NCBI RefSeq assembly: GCF_030915485.1
Contig: NZ_CP133266.1
Span: 62,001 to 126,000 of the forward strand
Length of the DNA stretch: 64,000 nt
DNA from: Neobacillus sp. PS3-40
Lineage (GTDB): Bacteria > Bacillota > Bacilli > Bacillales > Cytobacillaceae
Direction of reading: 5' to 3'
Positions 17,360-27,008 of this stretch are shown piece by piece; the stretch's first letter is position 1; every line of letters starts with the position of its first letter. Under the pieces are notes generated by a model. It saw only the letters and a list, made by a program, of their open reading frames with translations. It searched no databases and was not told where the DNA came from. A program made the position numbers and the translations under genes.

Positions 17360-17806
17360 ATGTCCTATCAAGTAAAGAAAAATATCGTTTCTTTAATTAG
17401 CACTTTACTGATTTTTTCGCTCTATTCTATGTATGTGTTTCACATGTACCAAGAAGGACGATTTGATTCAACAGATGTTTTCAGCTTTTGGGGTTCCTTC
17501 ATCATTCTATTAATCGCGGTATCGATTGTAGCAAAAATCATCATTTATATTATTTTTAATATCATCTATAGAATAACTACTAATGAAAAAGAGCCTTCAT
17601 TTTCTGATGAACTAGACAAGTTAATTCATTTGAAAGCGACAACGATTTCTCATTATGTGTTTGTAGTGGGCTTTGTTCTTGCAATGGGATCATTGGTCGT
17701 GGATGTGCCACATTATGTCATGTTCATCATTCTTGTCTTTTCAGGGGTTGTATCTGATGTGGTTGGAATGATCACAGAGATATATCTTTATCGGAGAGGA
17801 GTTTAA
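17360..17806 (+). CDS. Four-helix membrane protein paired with an XRE regulator
   Basis: This 148-residue protein begins at ATG 17360 behind GGGAGG and has four hydrophobic helices in two pairs (about 10-30, 45-70, 90-110, 115-135) separated by a charged loop [13 protein letters not shown]. The small membrane protein followed by a small XRE regulator one base after the stop is a common Bacillaceae arrangement (DUF2178-like proteins). I cannot assign a function. It is the first gene of a three-gene operon with the XRE and DUF4386 genes. Confidence 0.7.
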   Translation: MSYQVKKNIVSLISTLLIFSLYSMYVFHMYQEGRFDSTDVFSFWGSFIILLIAVSIVAKIIIYIIFNIIYRITTNEKEPSFSDELDKLIHLKATTISHYVFVVGFVLAMGSLVVDVPHYVMFIILVFSGVVSDVVGMITEIYLYRRGV

Positions 17807-17807
17807 G

Positions 17808-18035
17808 ATGGGAAAATGTCTAATCCGCAACAATATTCGAAGCTTGCGTTTTAATCATGATGAAATGACGCAACAACAACTAGCAGATAAAGTAGGTGTT
17901 ACACGACAAACCATCTTTGCCATCGAAAAAGGAAATTATTCTCCTTCTTTGGAATTAGCTTTTCGCATTGCTTTGGTCTTCGACTTACCATTGGAGGAGA
18001 TATTTTCTTTTGAGTTAAAGAATGAAACACTATAA
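17808..18035 (+). CDS. Small XRE-family (Cro/CI-type) regulator
   Basis: The 75-residue protein is essentially one helix-turn-helix domain: [20 protein letters not shown] with the family tail [25 protein letters not shown]. It resembles YgzD/YozG-type stand-alone regulators. ATG 17808 follows GGAGAGGAG located in the end of the preceding gene, so translation is coupled. It probably controls its own operon. The target site was not identified. Confidence 0.85.
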   Translation: MGKCLIRNNIRSLRFNHDEMTQQQLADKVGVTRQTIFAIEKGNYSPSLELAFRIALVFDLPLEEIFSFELKNETL

Positions 18036-18050
18036 TTGGGAGGGATTGAA

Positions 18051-18770
18051 ATGGCAAGCAGCAGCGCCGAAAAATCACCACCATTTTATGCAAGATTCGC
18101 AGGATTTGGGTTGCTACTCATGTTTATACTTGCTTTTTTTGGAAATTTCTTCGTGCTCGAGGGTCTAATTAAACCAGGAGATGCAGCAACAACTGCAAAT
18201 AACATCATTGCCAATGAGTTGTTATTTCGCACCGGTATTACTAGCTTTATAATCGTGCTCATCCTTGATGTTTTGGTAGCCTGGGCACTTTATATTTTGT
18301 TAAAGCCAGTAAATAAGAACCTTGCATTGTTGGCGTTGTTGTTTAGGTTGATATATGCAGCTATTTTTGGAGCTTCCCAATATAATCTTTTGAGTGTTTT
18401 GCAGTTAGTAGATGGTACTGACTACCTGACAGTGTTTGAAACAGATCAGTTACACGCTCAGGTAATGTTATTAATCAATGCATTTAACAATGATTGGCTT
18501 ATTGGATTGGTATTTTTCGGCATTCATTTGTTTGTCGTTGGTTATTTGATATTCAAGTCAGGCTTTATGCCAAGATTACTTGGCATCTTGTTGATACTGT
18601 CATCTATAGGCTATCTAATAGACAATTTCGCAAAGGTCCTTTTATCCAATTACAACGATTACCAAACCATTTTTTTACTGATTGTCGCCCTACCTGGGAT
18701 TATTGGGGAATTGACATTAGCCATATGGCTCTTATTTAACGGAAATAAAATACCCGAAATGAAATCCTAA
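18051..18770 (+). CDS. DUF4386-family membrane protein
   Basis: ATG 18051 is chosen because GGGAGG is 6-8 bases upstream and the protein then begins MASSSAEKSPPFYARFAG. The 239 residues hold six hydrophobic helices with the family landmarks ARFAGFGLLLMF, LLFRLIYAAI and GFMPRLLGILLILSSIGYLID. DUF4386 proteins are uncharacterised integral membrane proteins, often beside small regulators, as here. It is the last gene of the operon. Confidence 0.8.
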   Translation: MASSSAEKSPPFYARFAGFGLLLMFILAFFGNFFVLEGLIKPGDAATTANNIIANELLFRTGITSFIIVLILDVLVAWALYILLKPVNKNLALLALLFRLIYAAIFGASQYNLLSVLQLVDGTDYLTVFETDQLHAQVMLLINAFNNDWLIGLVFFGIHLFVVGYLIFKSGFMPRLLGILLILSSIGYLIDNFAKVLLSNYNDYQTIFLLIVALPGIIGELTLAIWLLFNGNKIPEMKS

Positions 18771-18945
18771 AAAATAAAAAATAAGAGATGCCGACGGAAG
18801 CAGAATTGAGTTAACAGTTTAGAAAGTAAGCCTTAGACTATATTCAACACTTTCTTGCAAGAGAATAATAACCAAAAGAGATAGGATACAACCATTTTTA
18901 ATTGCCTCACTTTAAAAATATTCCTCCTACAATAATACTTTACTA

Positions 18946-18973
18946 AAATCCATAAAGTAAAATTTATGGATTT
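18946..18973. terminator. Perfect 11-bp inverted repeat, terminator or operator
   Basis: AAATCCATAAA pairs with TTTATGGATTT around a 6-base loop, flanked by A/T tracts. It lies between the DUF4386 gene and the oxidoreductase gene and could terminate the former. The rest of 18771-19100 holds no gene. Confidence 0.5.
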
Positions 18974-19100
18974 ATTTGTATAATTACAGATATTTTATAA
19001 GGACCAATTTCACTAACTGGTGCTTTGTTTTAACACAAGTAAAGTAGTTGAAAATGATATAATTAAAGAAATTTTAATTATATTAAGGAGACTTGTTGTT

Positions 19101-20093
19101 TTGGATGCAAAATGTATTAAATTTTACGAATTTGGTGCCCCAAAAGATGTGTTAAAAGTTGAATATAAACCTATCGAGCCACCAAGAGATAATGAAGTAC
19201 TCGTTCGCATGTTAGCACGTCCAATAAACCCTTCTGACTTAATACCAATTAGAGGGTCATATTCTCATCGGATTTCTTTGCCGAATATTCCTGGTTATGA
19301 GGGAGTGGGAATTGTAGAAGATGTTGGTTCTTTAGTTTCTCATAATCTTATTGGTAAACGTGTTTTACCTCTTCGCGGGGAAGGCACATGGCAAGAGTTT
19401 GTTAAGACATCTGCAGAATTTGCAGTTTCTATACCCGATTCAATTGATGACTTTACGGCCGCGCAGATGTATATAAATCCAATTACAGCATGGGTGATTT
19501 GTAGGGATGTTTTAAAAATTAGACCGAATGATGTTTTATTAATCAATGCATGTGGTTCTGCTATTGGGCATATTTTCGCTCAATTATCAAAGGCCTTAGG
19601 CTTTCGAATGATTGCTGTTACCAGAAATAATAAATATACAGAAGATCTACTTCAACTCGGTGCATCTTATGTCATTGATACCACTAAGGTCCCACTCTAT
19701 GAAACAGTTATGGAATTAACAAATGGAGTTGGTGCAGCTGCTGCCATTGATTCCATTGGAGGTTCATCTGGAAACGACTTGGCTTTTTGTGTACACCCTA
19801 ATGGCAATTTTTTAACCATCGGTCTTTTATCAGGGGTACAAGTAAACTGGGCAGAAATTGTTGATAATGCAAAAGTGAATGCTAATATCTTTCATTTACG
19901 CAATTGGAATAATAATGTCTCAGCAGAGAAATGGCAAGAAACCTTTAATCAATTGATAAAGCTGATAAATAATAAAGAATTGCGTTTGATGAAGGTTGAT
20001 TCTCAGTACGACTTGTTGAATGTAAAAAAGGCTATTGACGTTGTTGAATTTTCTAAAACAACCAAAGGGAAAGTGTTTTTGACAAGCTATTGA
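19101..20093 (+). CDS. Zinc-free MDR oxidoreductase (quinone/enoyl reductase type)
   Basis: TTG 19101 follows AAGGAGA by 8 bases and gives MDAKCIKFYEFGAP, the usual start of this family. The 330-residue protein has the GroES-like N-domain (RPINPSDLIPIRGSY, PGYEGVGIVEDVG) and a Rossmann domain with the INACGSAIGHIFAQLSK nucleotide-binding turn. Zinc ligands of alcohol dehydrogenases are absent. It is closest in pattern to quinone oxidoreductases and MECR-like 2-enoyl reductases using NADPH. The substrate is unknown. It is monocistronic, followed by a strong terminator. Confidence 0.8.
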   Translation: MDAKCIKFYEFGAPKDVLKVEYKPIEPPRDNEVLVRMLARPINPSDLIPIRGSYSHRISLPNIPGYEGVGIVEDVGSLVSHNLIGKRVLPLRGEGTWQEFVKTSAEFAVSIPDSIDDFTAAQMYINPITAWVICRDVLKIRPNDVLLINACGSAIGHIFAQLSKALGFRMIAVTRNNKYTEDLLQLGASYVIDTTKVPLYETVMELTNGVGAAAAIDSIGGSSGNDLAFCVHPNGNFLTIGLLSGVQVNWAEIVDNAKVNANIFHLRNWNNNVSAEKWQETFNQLIKLINNKELRLMKVDSQYDLLNVKKAIDVVEFSKTTKGKVFLTSY

Positions 20094-20180
20094 ATTAACT
20101 ATTATTCAACTACCATGAAATAACGAAATGGCTTGATATTGAATTTTTAAGGAAACATTTGAGGGATAAATTTCTGAAAT

Positions 20181-20238
20181 GGTGCCTGTCCATAATGCGT
20201 TTACGTATTAACTCGCTGTGGGATAGGCACCATTTTTC
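20181..20238 (+). terminator. Long terminator hairpin
   Basis: GGTGCCT.TCC pairs with GGA.AGGCACC with a long internal loop and is followed by ATTTTT. It is related to the hairpin at 9876-9931. Confidence 0.75.
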
Positions 20239-20254
20239 AATCTAATAAGAACTG

Positions 20255-20430
20255 AAGTGAAGGGCCTTAATCACTCAATCAACTAAAAAAAAGGTCTTCA
20301 TCGCTGCTATGAAGGACCTTAATCACTCGATCAACTAAAAAAAAGGTCTTCATCAATGCTATGAAGGACCTTAATCACTCAAGCATCAAGAAAAAAGGCC
20401 TTCATCAAGTCTATGAAGGCCTTTTTTTAT
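20255..20430. repeat. Tandem array of terminator-like hairpins, 52-bp period
   Basis: Three to four units carry a hairpin of the type AAGGTCTTCAT...ATGAAGGACCTT, separated by linkers containing AATCACTC and an A tract; the last hairpin runs into T7. The period is 52 bases. A second array with the same hairpin theme and the same 52-base period lies at 45034-45210. Confidence 0.75.
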
Positions 20431-20512
20431 ATAAATTTACCCGAAAAAAAATGGTGGAAACAAGAGTTTTGACTGATTTTCTGTTTTGCACTCCACAAGG
20501 AAACCTTTTGGA

Positions 20513-20532
20513 ACTCCAATAGGTCTTTTTTT
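20513..20532 (+). terminator. Short interrupted hairpin with T run
   Basis: ACCT-TT-TGGA-AC-TCCA-AT-AGGT is symmetric and followed by CT7. It lies at the distal end of the non-coding stretch between the oxidoreductase gene and the nar cluster. Confidence 0.5.
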
Positions 20533-20673
20533 ATATGGGGATTTTTTGTTAGTAAAGCCGAAAAATGAATAAAAAGATGCATTGTATAAATAATTTTATT
20601 GATTATTTAGATTTTTTCAAATAGTTGCATATGTAATTTTTGCTTTTTTACACATTAATTACTATATTTAAGT

Positions 20674-20764
20674 TGTAAACATTATATTTTACAGGAATTT
20701 TGGGTACATCTAATGAATAGGGGATTTTTGCATAACCTCTCTGTTATGTAATTAAGTATATAAT
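20674..20764 (+). promoter_or_regulatory. Predicted nar promoter region with two dyads
   Basis: TATAAT at 20759-20764 is a likely -10 box. CATAAC-CTCTCT-GTTATG (20731-20748) is a perfect dyad overlapping the -35 area. TGTAAA-N8-TTTACA (20674-20693) lies further upstream. Neither matches the FNR consensus TGTGA-N6-TCACA exactly, so the regulator is not identified. Confidence 0.45.
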
Positions 20765-20810
20765 TCCGCATGGGATTTATCTCGAATTTTTTTAGAAGGG
20801 AAGTGAATTT

Positions 20811-21221
20811 ATGTCAGGACCAGCTTTACGAAATAAAGACAGCCATACATCTATTCATGAGGCAGCTATTCATGAGGCGCAGGAATTAACGGATTTACTT
20901 GATCACCTCCTAAAGGATGAAAAAGATAGCCAAGCCTTGGAAGTAGCCTATATCTTAGTGGAGCATTGGGAGACACGAACACTGACGCATGCTGAATCAG
21001 AAGAAGAGGGATTGTACAGTGAACTAGTTACCAAATCACCTGAATTAAAAGAAACAATTATTGCATTATCACGCGATCATCAATTATTGCGCTTATTGAT
21101 GGGAGAAATTAAACATTTGTTGGCTAGCGCTCGCGTGAATCAAGATGTTATGAAAAGGTTTCATGCAATGATCATTGTCGATTTATTGCATAATCAGGAT
21201 GAAATGAAATTATTACTTTAG
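20811..21221 (+). CDS. Hemerythrin-like (HHE) protein, first gene of the nar cluster
   Basis: The 136-residue four-helix protein carries likely di-iron ligands in hemerythrin order: His in SIHEA, His and Glu in EHWETRTLTHAESEEE, His in SRDHQLL, and FHAMIIVDLLHNQDE. HHE proteins bind O2 or NO or help repair iron-sulfur clusters. ATG 20811 follows AGAAGGGAAG. Position at the head of the nitrate reductase operon suggests protection from nitric oxide or assistance to metal-centre assembly. That role is inferred, not shown. Confidence 0.75.
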   Translation: MSGPALRNKDSHTSIHEAAIHEAQELTDLLDHLLKDEKDSQALEVAYILVEHWETRTLTHAESEEEGLYSELVTKSPELKETIIALSRDHQLLRLLMGEIKHLLASARVNQDVMKRFHAMIIVDLLHNQDEMKLLL

Positions 21222-21254
21222 CTTTAAAATGGTCGATGTTAGGGGGAAATAGGA

Positions 21255-21545
21255 ATGGAACGACCGATACAAATTGCAAAACCCGAACTTTATGATTTTT
21301 TGAAAAAGGAGTTAGATAAGTTACATATTCACTCCTATGATTATCGAGCCAATGTTATTGAACAAGATGGTGGATTGGAAATGATTTTACGATTCGGGGA
21401 AGGCCATAATCAAACGGAGTCACACTTTTTCACCAATGAAATGATTGAAAAAAGAGATGAGGAACTGCTTGAATTCATTCAAACTGTAGGAAAATCTTGT
21501 GAAAAGTCATTGATCGCCGAGTATTTTAAAATGATGAAACCATAG
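21255..21545 (+). CDS. Small soluble protein of the nar cluster, function unknown
   Basis: The 96-residue, acidic, membrane-free protein starts at ATG 21255 behind TAGGGGGAAAT. Residues 30-65 read like an alternating strand region (NVIEQDGGLEMILRFGEGHN), followed by a long helix. I do not recognise a domain. It is 33 bases after the hemerythrin-like gene and 16 bases before the next gene, clearly in the same operon, so an accessory role in nitrate respiration is likely. Confidence 0.65.
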   Translation: MERPIQIAKPELYDFLKKELDKLHIHSYDYRANVIEQDGGLEMILRFGEGHNQTESHFFTNEMIEKRDEELLEFIQTVGKSCEKSLIAEYFKMMKP

Positions 21546-21561
21546 GAAAGGATGAAATGCC

Positions 21562-21846
21562 ATGTTTGTATATGAAGATGAAGCCATGTTGGTACAGGAT
21601 CGCGAAGACCTCATTGCTCTGTTACGGATGCGTTTTGGTACGATTTCACCAGAAGTCATTGATTCCATTTATAAGATAAGCCAGTTGGATACGATTGAAC
21701 GGCTCATATTGGTTGCAGCAAATGCAGGGAACCTCCGCATTTTTCTTGAGGAAATGCAAGAAGGGGAAGATAGCTTTCGAATATTGGGAGATCGCTACAA
21801 TCCGATTGAAAATTTGATAAAAAGGAGTGGGACAAGTGGGGAATAA
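21562..21846 (+). CDS. Small helical protein overlapping narG, function unknown
   Basis: This 94-residue protein starts at ATG 21562 behind GGAAAGGATG. The predicted helical segment DREDLIALLRMRFGTISPEV is followed by LDTIERLILVAANAGNLRIF, reminiscent of short DNA- or protein-binding domains in transposase-like or DUF4351-like proteins, but the match is not firm. Its last ten bases overlap the narG start, and it carries the narG ribosome binding site, so the two are translationally coupled. It may be a narG-specific helper. Confidence 0.65.
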   Translation: MFVYEDEAMLVQDREDLIALLRMRFGTISPEVIDSIYKISQLDTIERLILVAANAGNLRIFLEEMQEGEDSFRILGDRYNPIENLIKRSGTSGE

Positions 21847-24800
21847 GAAAAATAAATTATTCCAAACCTTAAAACATTTAAAACAGGGTACACGAATCAA
21901 TGATGGTTGGACAGAAGAAAGTCCCAGACCACGGGATTCAGAGGAGCTTTATCGCAGACGTTGGCAGCATGATAAAGTCGTCCGCTCGACTCATGGAGTC
22001 AATTGTACGGGTTCATGTAGCTGGAAGATCTATGTTAAGGATGGAATCATCACGTCTGAAACCCAACAAACAGACTATCCAACAACAGGAGATGATTTCC
22101 CTGAATACGAGCCAAGAGGATGTCCTCGGGGAGCAAGTTTTTCTTGGTACACGTATAGTCCCGTAAGAGTTAAGTATCCGTATGTTCGTGGTGATTTATA
22201 TGACCTTTGGAAAGAAGAACGGAAGAATGGCTTTGACCCTGTTACTGCCTGGGAAAACATTGCAGGAAATCCAGAAAAGCGAACTAAGTACGTCAGTGCT
22301 CGCGGGAAAGGTGGATTTGTAAGAGCGAATTGGAAAGATGCGCAGGAAATGATTGCAAGTGCATCTATCTATACGATCAAAAAATTTGGTCCAGATCGTA
22401 TCGCAGGATTCAGTCCGATTCCAGCCATGTCAATGGTTAGTTATGCTGCGGGTTCTCGTTTCCTTTCCTTGATAGGGGGAACGATTCTTAGCTTTTATGA
22501 TTGGTATGCGGATCTTCCACCAGCTTCACCACAAGTATGGGGGGAGCAAACGGATGTTCCGGAGAGCGCAGATTGGTATAATACTAAATACTTTATAATT
22601 TGGGGAACCAATTTACCACAAACACGGACCCCAGATGCGCACTTTATGGTGGAAGCACGATATAACGGTACAAAGGTCATAGGTGTAAGTCCTGATTATG
22701 CAGAGCTCGATAAGTTTGCTGATCTATGGCTGCCTGCAAAGGCTGGAACAGATGCTGCCCTTGCTATGGCGATGACTCATGTTATTTTAAAAGAATTTTA
22801 TGTTGATAAAGAAACCCCTTATTTCACACAATATGTAAAAAAATTCACGGACCTACCATTTTTAGTGACATTGAATGAAACACAAGATGGATATCGTTCA
22901 AATACTTTTTTAAGAGCATCGGACATCTTAGATGACAAAAAGCTTGGTGAGTGGAAGACACTAGTTTGGGATGAACAAACAAACGCACTTGCAGTACCTA
23001 ATGGGAGTCAAGGTTTCCGTTGGGACGGCGAGAGCAAGTGGAATCTTGAATTGAAAAATGAAGATGGAACAGAGATCGATCCAATATTAAGCTTTGTTGA
23101 TGTTGCAGATGAAAATGTGATGGTCCATTTTCCTTACTTTGCATTAAAAACGGGTTCAATTGTGAAACGGTCTGTTCCTGTGAAACATTTGAAAGATAAA
23201 GATGGAAATCTTATCAAAGTGACTACTGTTTTTGACTTACTGTTGTCACATACAGGTGTGAATCGAAATTTACCAGGGGATTTTCCAATAAATTATAATG
23301 ACCAAAATCAACCTTATACTCCAGCATGGCAAGAGAGTATTACCGGGGTTAATCGTGCACACGTTATTCAAGTGGCCCGAGAATTTGCTGATAATGCGGC
23401 ACGCACTAACGGGAAATCGATGATTGCAATGGGTGGTGGAACAAATCACTGGTACCATAGTGATCAAATTTACCGTGCTATTCTAAATCTTGTTTTATTA
23501 ACAGGTTCTCAAGGCGTGAATGGTGGAGGCTGGGCCCATTATGTTGGACAAGAAAAAGTCCGTCCACTTGAAGGATGGCAGCAAGTTGCCTTTGCAAATG
23601 ACTGGTTAAAGCCACAGCGTTTGCAAAACGGAACCTCTTTTTTCTATTTTGTAACAGATCAATTTCGCTATGAGGTGAAGTTGGATGAAGAACAAATGGA
23701 CTGGGGTGGAAGATTCAATAAAATGCATCCAGCAGATGTAAATGCTTTAGCAGCGAGGCTTGGTTGGTTACCATCTTTTCCTCAATTTTCCCAAAATTCA
23801 GTTGATCTCGTTACAGAAGCAAGGGAAAAAGGTGCAACCGATCAACAAGAAGTAATCGATTATATTGTTAAGCAGATTAAAGACGAAAAAATCGAATGGG
23901 CGATTGAAAATCCGGACGACCCAAGAAATTTCCCTCGAGTTTTCTTTAACTGGCGGTCAAATTTACTTGGTGATAGCGGTAAAGGGCATGAATATTTCAC
24001 CAAACATTTAGTTGGTGCAGATGATCAAATTTTAGGAGATACGGAAAATTCCTGGAAGCCAGAGACAGTAAAGGCAGAAGGCGAGCCACCAACTGGAAAA
24101 GTAGATCTTTTAGTAAGCATTGATTTTCGAATGACTAGCTCAGGTTTGCTTTCCGATATTGTTCTACCTGCTGCAACCTGGTATGAAAAGTATGATATTA
24201 GCAGCACGGACATGCATCCATTTATTCATCCATTTAATGCGGCTATTTCACCTCCATGGGAAGCAAAAAGTGATTGGAATACATTCCGTGAACTCAGTAA
24301 AGTGTTCTCAGAACTGGCAGAAACGCATTTGCCTGCATGTGAAGATTTAATGATGACACCACTTGCGCATGACACCATAGATGAAATTGCCCAGCCTAGA
24401 GGAATCGTAAAGGATTGGCGTGATGGCGAAATTGAAGCCATTCCAGGGAAGACCATGCCAAACTTCCAAATTGTTACTCGTGATTACCCTAATCTGTATC
24501 AGCAAATGACCACCCTTGGTCCCCTGATTAAGAAAGGGTATGGAAGTAAAGGCGTTAAGATACCAGGAGAAAAGGTTTACGATGAATTACTTAGCAAGCT
24601 CGGCGGATCAAAACGAGATGGAATCGGAAAGGGCAACCCTGATTTATATTCTGACAAACAAGCGATTGAAGCAATCCTGTTGATGTCAGGTGCGACCAAC
24701 GGAAAACGAGCAGTTGCAGGCTGGAAATCACTTGAAGAAAAAACGGGTCAAAAACTTGAGGGAATTGCTGCGGGGCATGAAGAAACTGCCTATACATTAA

Positions 24801-25519
24801 ATGATATAACGGCACAGCCACGCCAAGCGATTTCAACACCTGTCTGGAGTGGACTTGAAAAGGATGGAAGACGTTATTCACCATTTACCGTAAATACAGA
24901 ATACAACATCCCATGGCGAACGCTGACGGGAAGGCAAAGCTTTTATTTAGATCATGAAGTCATGCTGGATTTCGGGGAGGGATTGCCATTATATCTTCCA
25001 CCACTAGCACATGGTCCATTTATTAAAGGTGAAAAAGAGGTTGAAAACACCGGAAAATCAATAACCATTCGCTATTTAACCCCTCACCAAAAATGGGGAA
25101 TTCATACGATGTTTACCGATACGACCAACATGTCTACTTTGTTTAGAGGCTGGCAAACCGTTTGGATGAATGAGAATGACGGGGCTTCGATTGGTCTTAA
25201 AGATAACGACTGGATTGAAGTTTACAACCGGAATGGAGCAATCGCAGCAAGGGTAGTCCTCACTTACCGGATCCCAAGAGGAATGGCTTATATGTATCAT
25301 GCCCAAGATCGTACATTAGGTGTTCCTGCAACAACTGTCAGCAAGAAGCGCGGAGGTACACATAACAGCGTAACCAGAATTTCCTTAAAACCAACACATA
25401 TGATTGGTGGTTACTCTCAATTAAGCTATGGCTTTAATTATTACGGTCCAACTGGGCATCAACGGGATACGATTGCCATTATTAGACCATTAAAGGAGGT
25501 AAATTGGCTTGAGGATTAA
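21836..25519 (+). CDS. narG: Respiratory nitrate reductase alpha subunit
   Basis: GTG 21836 is 9 bases after AAAAAGGAG; GTG 21827 would overlap it. The 1227-residue protein is a molybdenum-bisMGD oxidoreductase reducing nitrate to nitrite on the cytoplasmic side. The FS0 [4Fe-4S] ligands His53, Cys57, Cys61 and Cys96 are visible (HGVNCTGSC ... RGCPRG). The Mo-site region reads YDWYADLPPASPQVWGEQTD, with Asp as expected Mo ligand. Length matches NarG rather than periplasmic NapA. It heads narGHJI, with narH overlapping its end. Confidence 0.97.
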   Translation: MGNKKNKLFQTLKHLKQGTRINDGWTEESPRPRDSEELYRRRWQHDKVVRSTHGVNCTGSCSWKIYVKDGIITSETQQTDYPTTGDDFPEYEPRGCPRGASFSWYTYSPVRVKYPYVRGDLYDLWKEERKNGFDPVTAWENIAGNPEKRTKYVSARGKGGFVRANWKDAQEMIASASIYTIKKFGPDRIAGFSPIPAMSMVSYAAGSRFLSLIGGTILSFYDWYADLPPASPQVWGEQTDVPESADWYNTKYFIIWGTNLPQTRTPDAHFMVEARYNGTKVIGVSPDYAELDKFADLWLPAKAGTDAALAMAMTHVILKEFYVDKETPYFTQYVKKFTDLPFLVTLNETQDGYRSNTFLRASDILDDKKLGEWKTLVWDEQTNALAVPNGSQGFRWDGESKWNLELKNEDGTEIDPILSFVDVADENVMVHFPYFALKTGSIVKRSVPVKHLKDKDGNLIKVTTVFDLLLSHTGVNRNLPGDFPINYNDQNQPYTPAWQESITGVNRAHVIQVAREFADNAARTNGKSMIAMGGGTNHWYHSDQIYRAILNLVLLTGSQGVNGGGWAHYVGQEKVRPLEGWQQVAFANDWLKPQRLQNGTSFFYFVTDQFRYEVKLDEEQMDWGGRFNKMHPADVNALAARLGWLPSFPQFSQNSVDLVTEAREKGATDQQEVIDYIVKQIKDEKIEWAIENPDDPRNFPRVFFNWRSNLLGDSGKGHEYFTKHLVGADDQILGDTENSWKPETVKAEGEPPTGKVDLLVSIDFRMTSSGLLSDIVLPAATWYEKYDISSTDMHPFIHPFNAAISPPWEAKSDWNTFRELSKVFSELAETHLPACEDLMMTPLAHDTIDEIAQPRGIVKDWRDGEIEAIPGKTMPNFQIVTRDYPNLYQQMTTLGPLIKKGYGSKGVKIPGEKVYDELLSKLGGSKRDGIGKGNPDLYSDKQAIEAILLMSGATNGKRAVAGWKSLEEKTGQKLEGIAAGHEETAYTLNDITAQPRQAISTPVWSGLEKDGRRYSPFTVNTEYNIPWRTLTGRQSFYLDHEVMLDFGEGLPLYLPPLAHGPFIKGEKEVENTGKSITIRYLTPHQKWGIHTMFTDTTNMSTLFRGWQTVWMNENDGASIGLKDNDWIEVYNRNGAIAARVVLTYRIPRGMAYMYHAQDRTLGVPATTVSKKRGGTHNSVTRISLKPTHMIGGYSQLSYGFNYYGPTGHQRDTIAIIRPLKEVNWLED

Positions 25520-27005
25520 AGCGCAGGTTGCTATGGTAATGAACTTAGATAAATGTATCGGCTGTCATACCTGTTCAGTTACATGTAAAAATACATGGAC
25601 TAACAGACCAGGAACTGAATACATGTGGTTTAATAATGTCGAAACACGTCCAGGACCTGGGTATCCGAAGCAATGGGAGGATACCAACCGTTATAAAGGC
25701 GGATGGGTCTATAAAAATGGCAAACTAACCCTTAGGGCTGGCGGACCAATTACGAAATTGGCCAGTATTTTTTATAATCCAAATATGCCATCTTTAACTG
25801 ACTACTATGAACCGTGGACCTATGATTACCAACATTTAATTAACAGCCCGAAAAAGAAAAATCTTCCGGTTGCACGTCCGAAATCGATGATTACCGGAAA
25901 ATTTATTGACAAACCTGAATGGGGCCCAAACTGGGATGATGATTTAGCTGGCGGCAGTGAAATCGTTCCACTAGATCCGAATGTACAAAAGCTGCAAGAA
26001 CATATCGCAATGGAATACGAAAAAACATTCATGATGTATTTACCAAGAATATGCGAGCATTGTTTGAACCCTTCATGTGTGGCATCTTGTCCATCTGGCG
26101 CTATTTATAAGCGCGATGAGGATGGAATTGTATTAGTGGATCAGGAGGCATGCCGAGGCTGGCGCTTCTGTATGAATGGTTGTCCCTATCATAAAGTTTA
26201 TTACAATTGGAATACCCATAAAGCAGAAAAATGTAATTTCTGCTATCCAAGAACGGAGGCGGGATTGCCAACCATTTGTTCAGAGACATGTGTCGGACGG
26301 ATCCGCTATATCGGTGTCCTTTTATATGATGCCGATCGAGTAAAAGAAGCAGCGTCTGTCGAAGATCCAAAAGATCTTTATGAATCACAACTTTCCGTTT
26401 TCCTTGATCCTTTTGATCCAGACGTGATCGAGGAAGCTAGAAAAGCAGGGATCAATGACGAATGGATAAATGCTGCTCAAGAATCACCTGTTTATAAAAT
26501 GGCGGTGAAATGGAAAATTGCTTTACCTTTACATCCGGAGTACCGCACATTACCAATGGTCTGGTATGTACCGCCGCTTAGCCCGATTATGAATCACATT
26601 GTGAATGAAGACGAGCTCTCAACAGATGGCTATATCCCAGCTGTCGACCAAATGAGAATTCCAATGGAATACCTGGCATCTATTTTATCAGCTGATGATG
26701 CCGAGGTAATTCGCAACGTACTCTTGAAGCTAATCGCAATGAGGGTTCATATGAGAGCTAAAACAGTAGGGGGAATCGATGAATTGAAGCACAGCCAATT
26801 GCTGCAGGAAGCAGGTATATCCATTGAAATGACTGAAGATATGGCAAGGCTGCTCGCGGTCTCGAAATACAATGAGCGCTTTGTAATTCCAACAGGACGT
26901 AGAGAAATGGATGATGATCTCTATTATAAACAAGGATCCTGTAGTATTGAGGAATTAGCTCCACCTGAAGGTATGGTGACATATCCGTTTGAAAGGGGGA
27001 ACTAA
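25509..27005 (+). CDS. narH: Respiratory nitrate reductase beta subunit
   Basis: TTG 25509 lies 9 bases after AAAGGAGG and overlaps the narG end by 11 bases. The 498-residue iron-sulfur protein has the first ferredoxin motif CIGCHTCSVTCKNTW near residue 16 and cysteine groups CEHCLNPSCVASC, CRGWRFCMNGC and CNFCYPR. The Trp replacing a Cys in CRGW is the hallmark of the [3Fe-4S] cluster. It passes electrons from NarI haem to NarG. Confidence 0.97.
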   Translation: MRIKAQVAMVMNLDKCIGCHTCSVTCKNTWTNRPGTEYMWFNNVETRPGPGYPKQWEDTNRYKGGWVYKNGKLTLRAGGPITKLASIFYNPNMPSLTDYYEPWTYDYQHLINSPKKKNLPVARPKSMITGKFIDKPEWGPNWDDDLAGGSEIVPLDPNVQKLQEHIAMEYEKTFMMYLPRICEHCLNPSCVASCPSGAIYKRDEDGIVLVDQEACRGWRFCMNGCPYHKVYYNWNTHKAEKCNFCYPRTEAGLPTICSETCVGRIRYIGVLLYDADRVKEAASVEDPKDLYESQLSVFLDPFDPDVIEEARKAGINDEWINAAQESPVYKMAVKWKIALPLHPEYRTLPMVWYVPPLSPIMNHIVNEDELSTDGYIPAVDQMRIPMEYLASILSADDAEVIRNVLLKLIAMRVHMRAKTVGGIDELKHSQLLQEAGISIEMTEDMARLLAVSKYNERFVIPTGRREMDDDLYYKQGSCSIEELAPPEGMVTYPFERGN

Positions 27006-27008
27006 GTG

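Noticed and set aside
20255-20430. CRISPR-like regular spacing
   Set aside because: The repeated part is a self-complementary terminator-like hairpin, linkers are nearly identical rather than unique spacers, and no cas genes are near.
20674-20693. FNR site for the nar operon
   Set aside because: The dyad TGTAAA-N8-TTTACA does not match TGTGA-N6-TCACA in sequence or spacing; kept only as an unassigned dyad.
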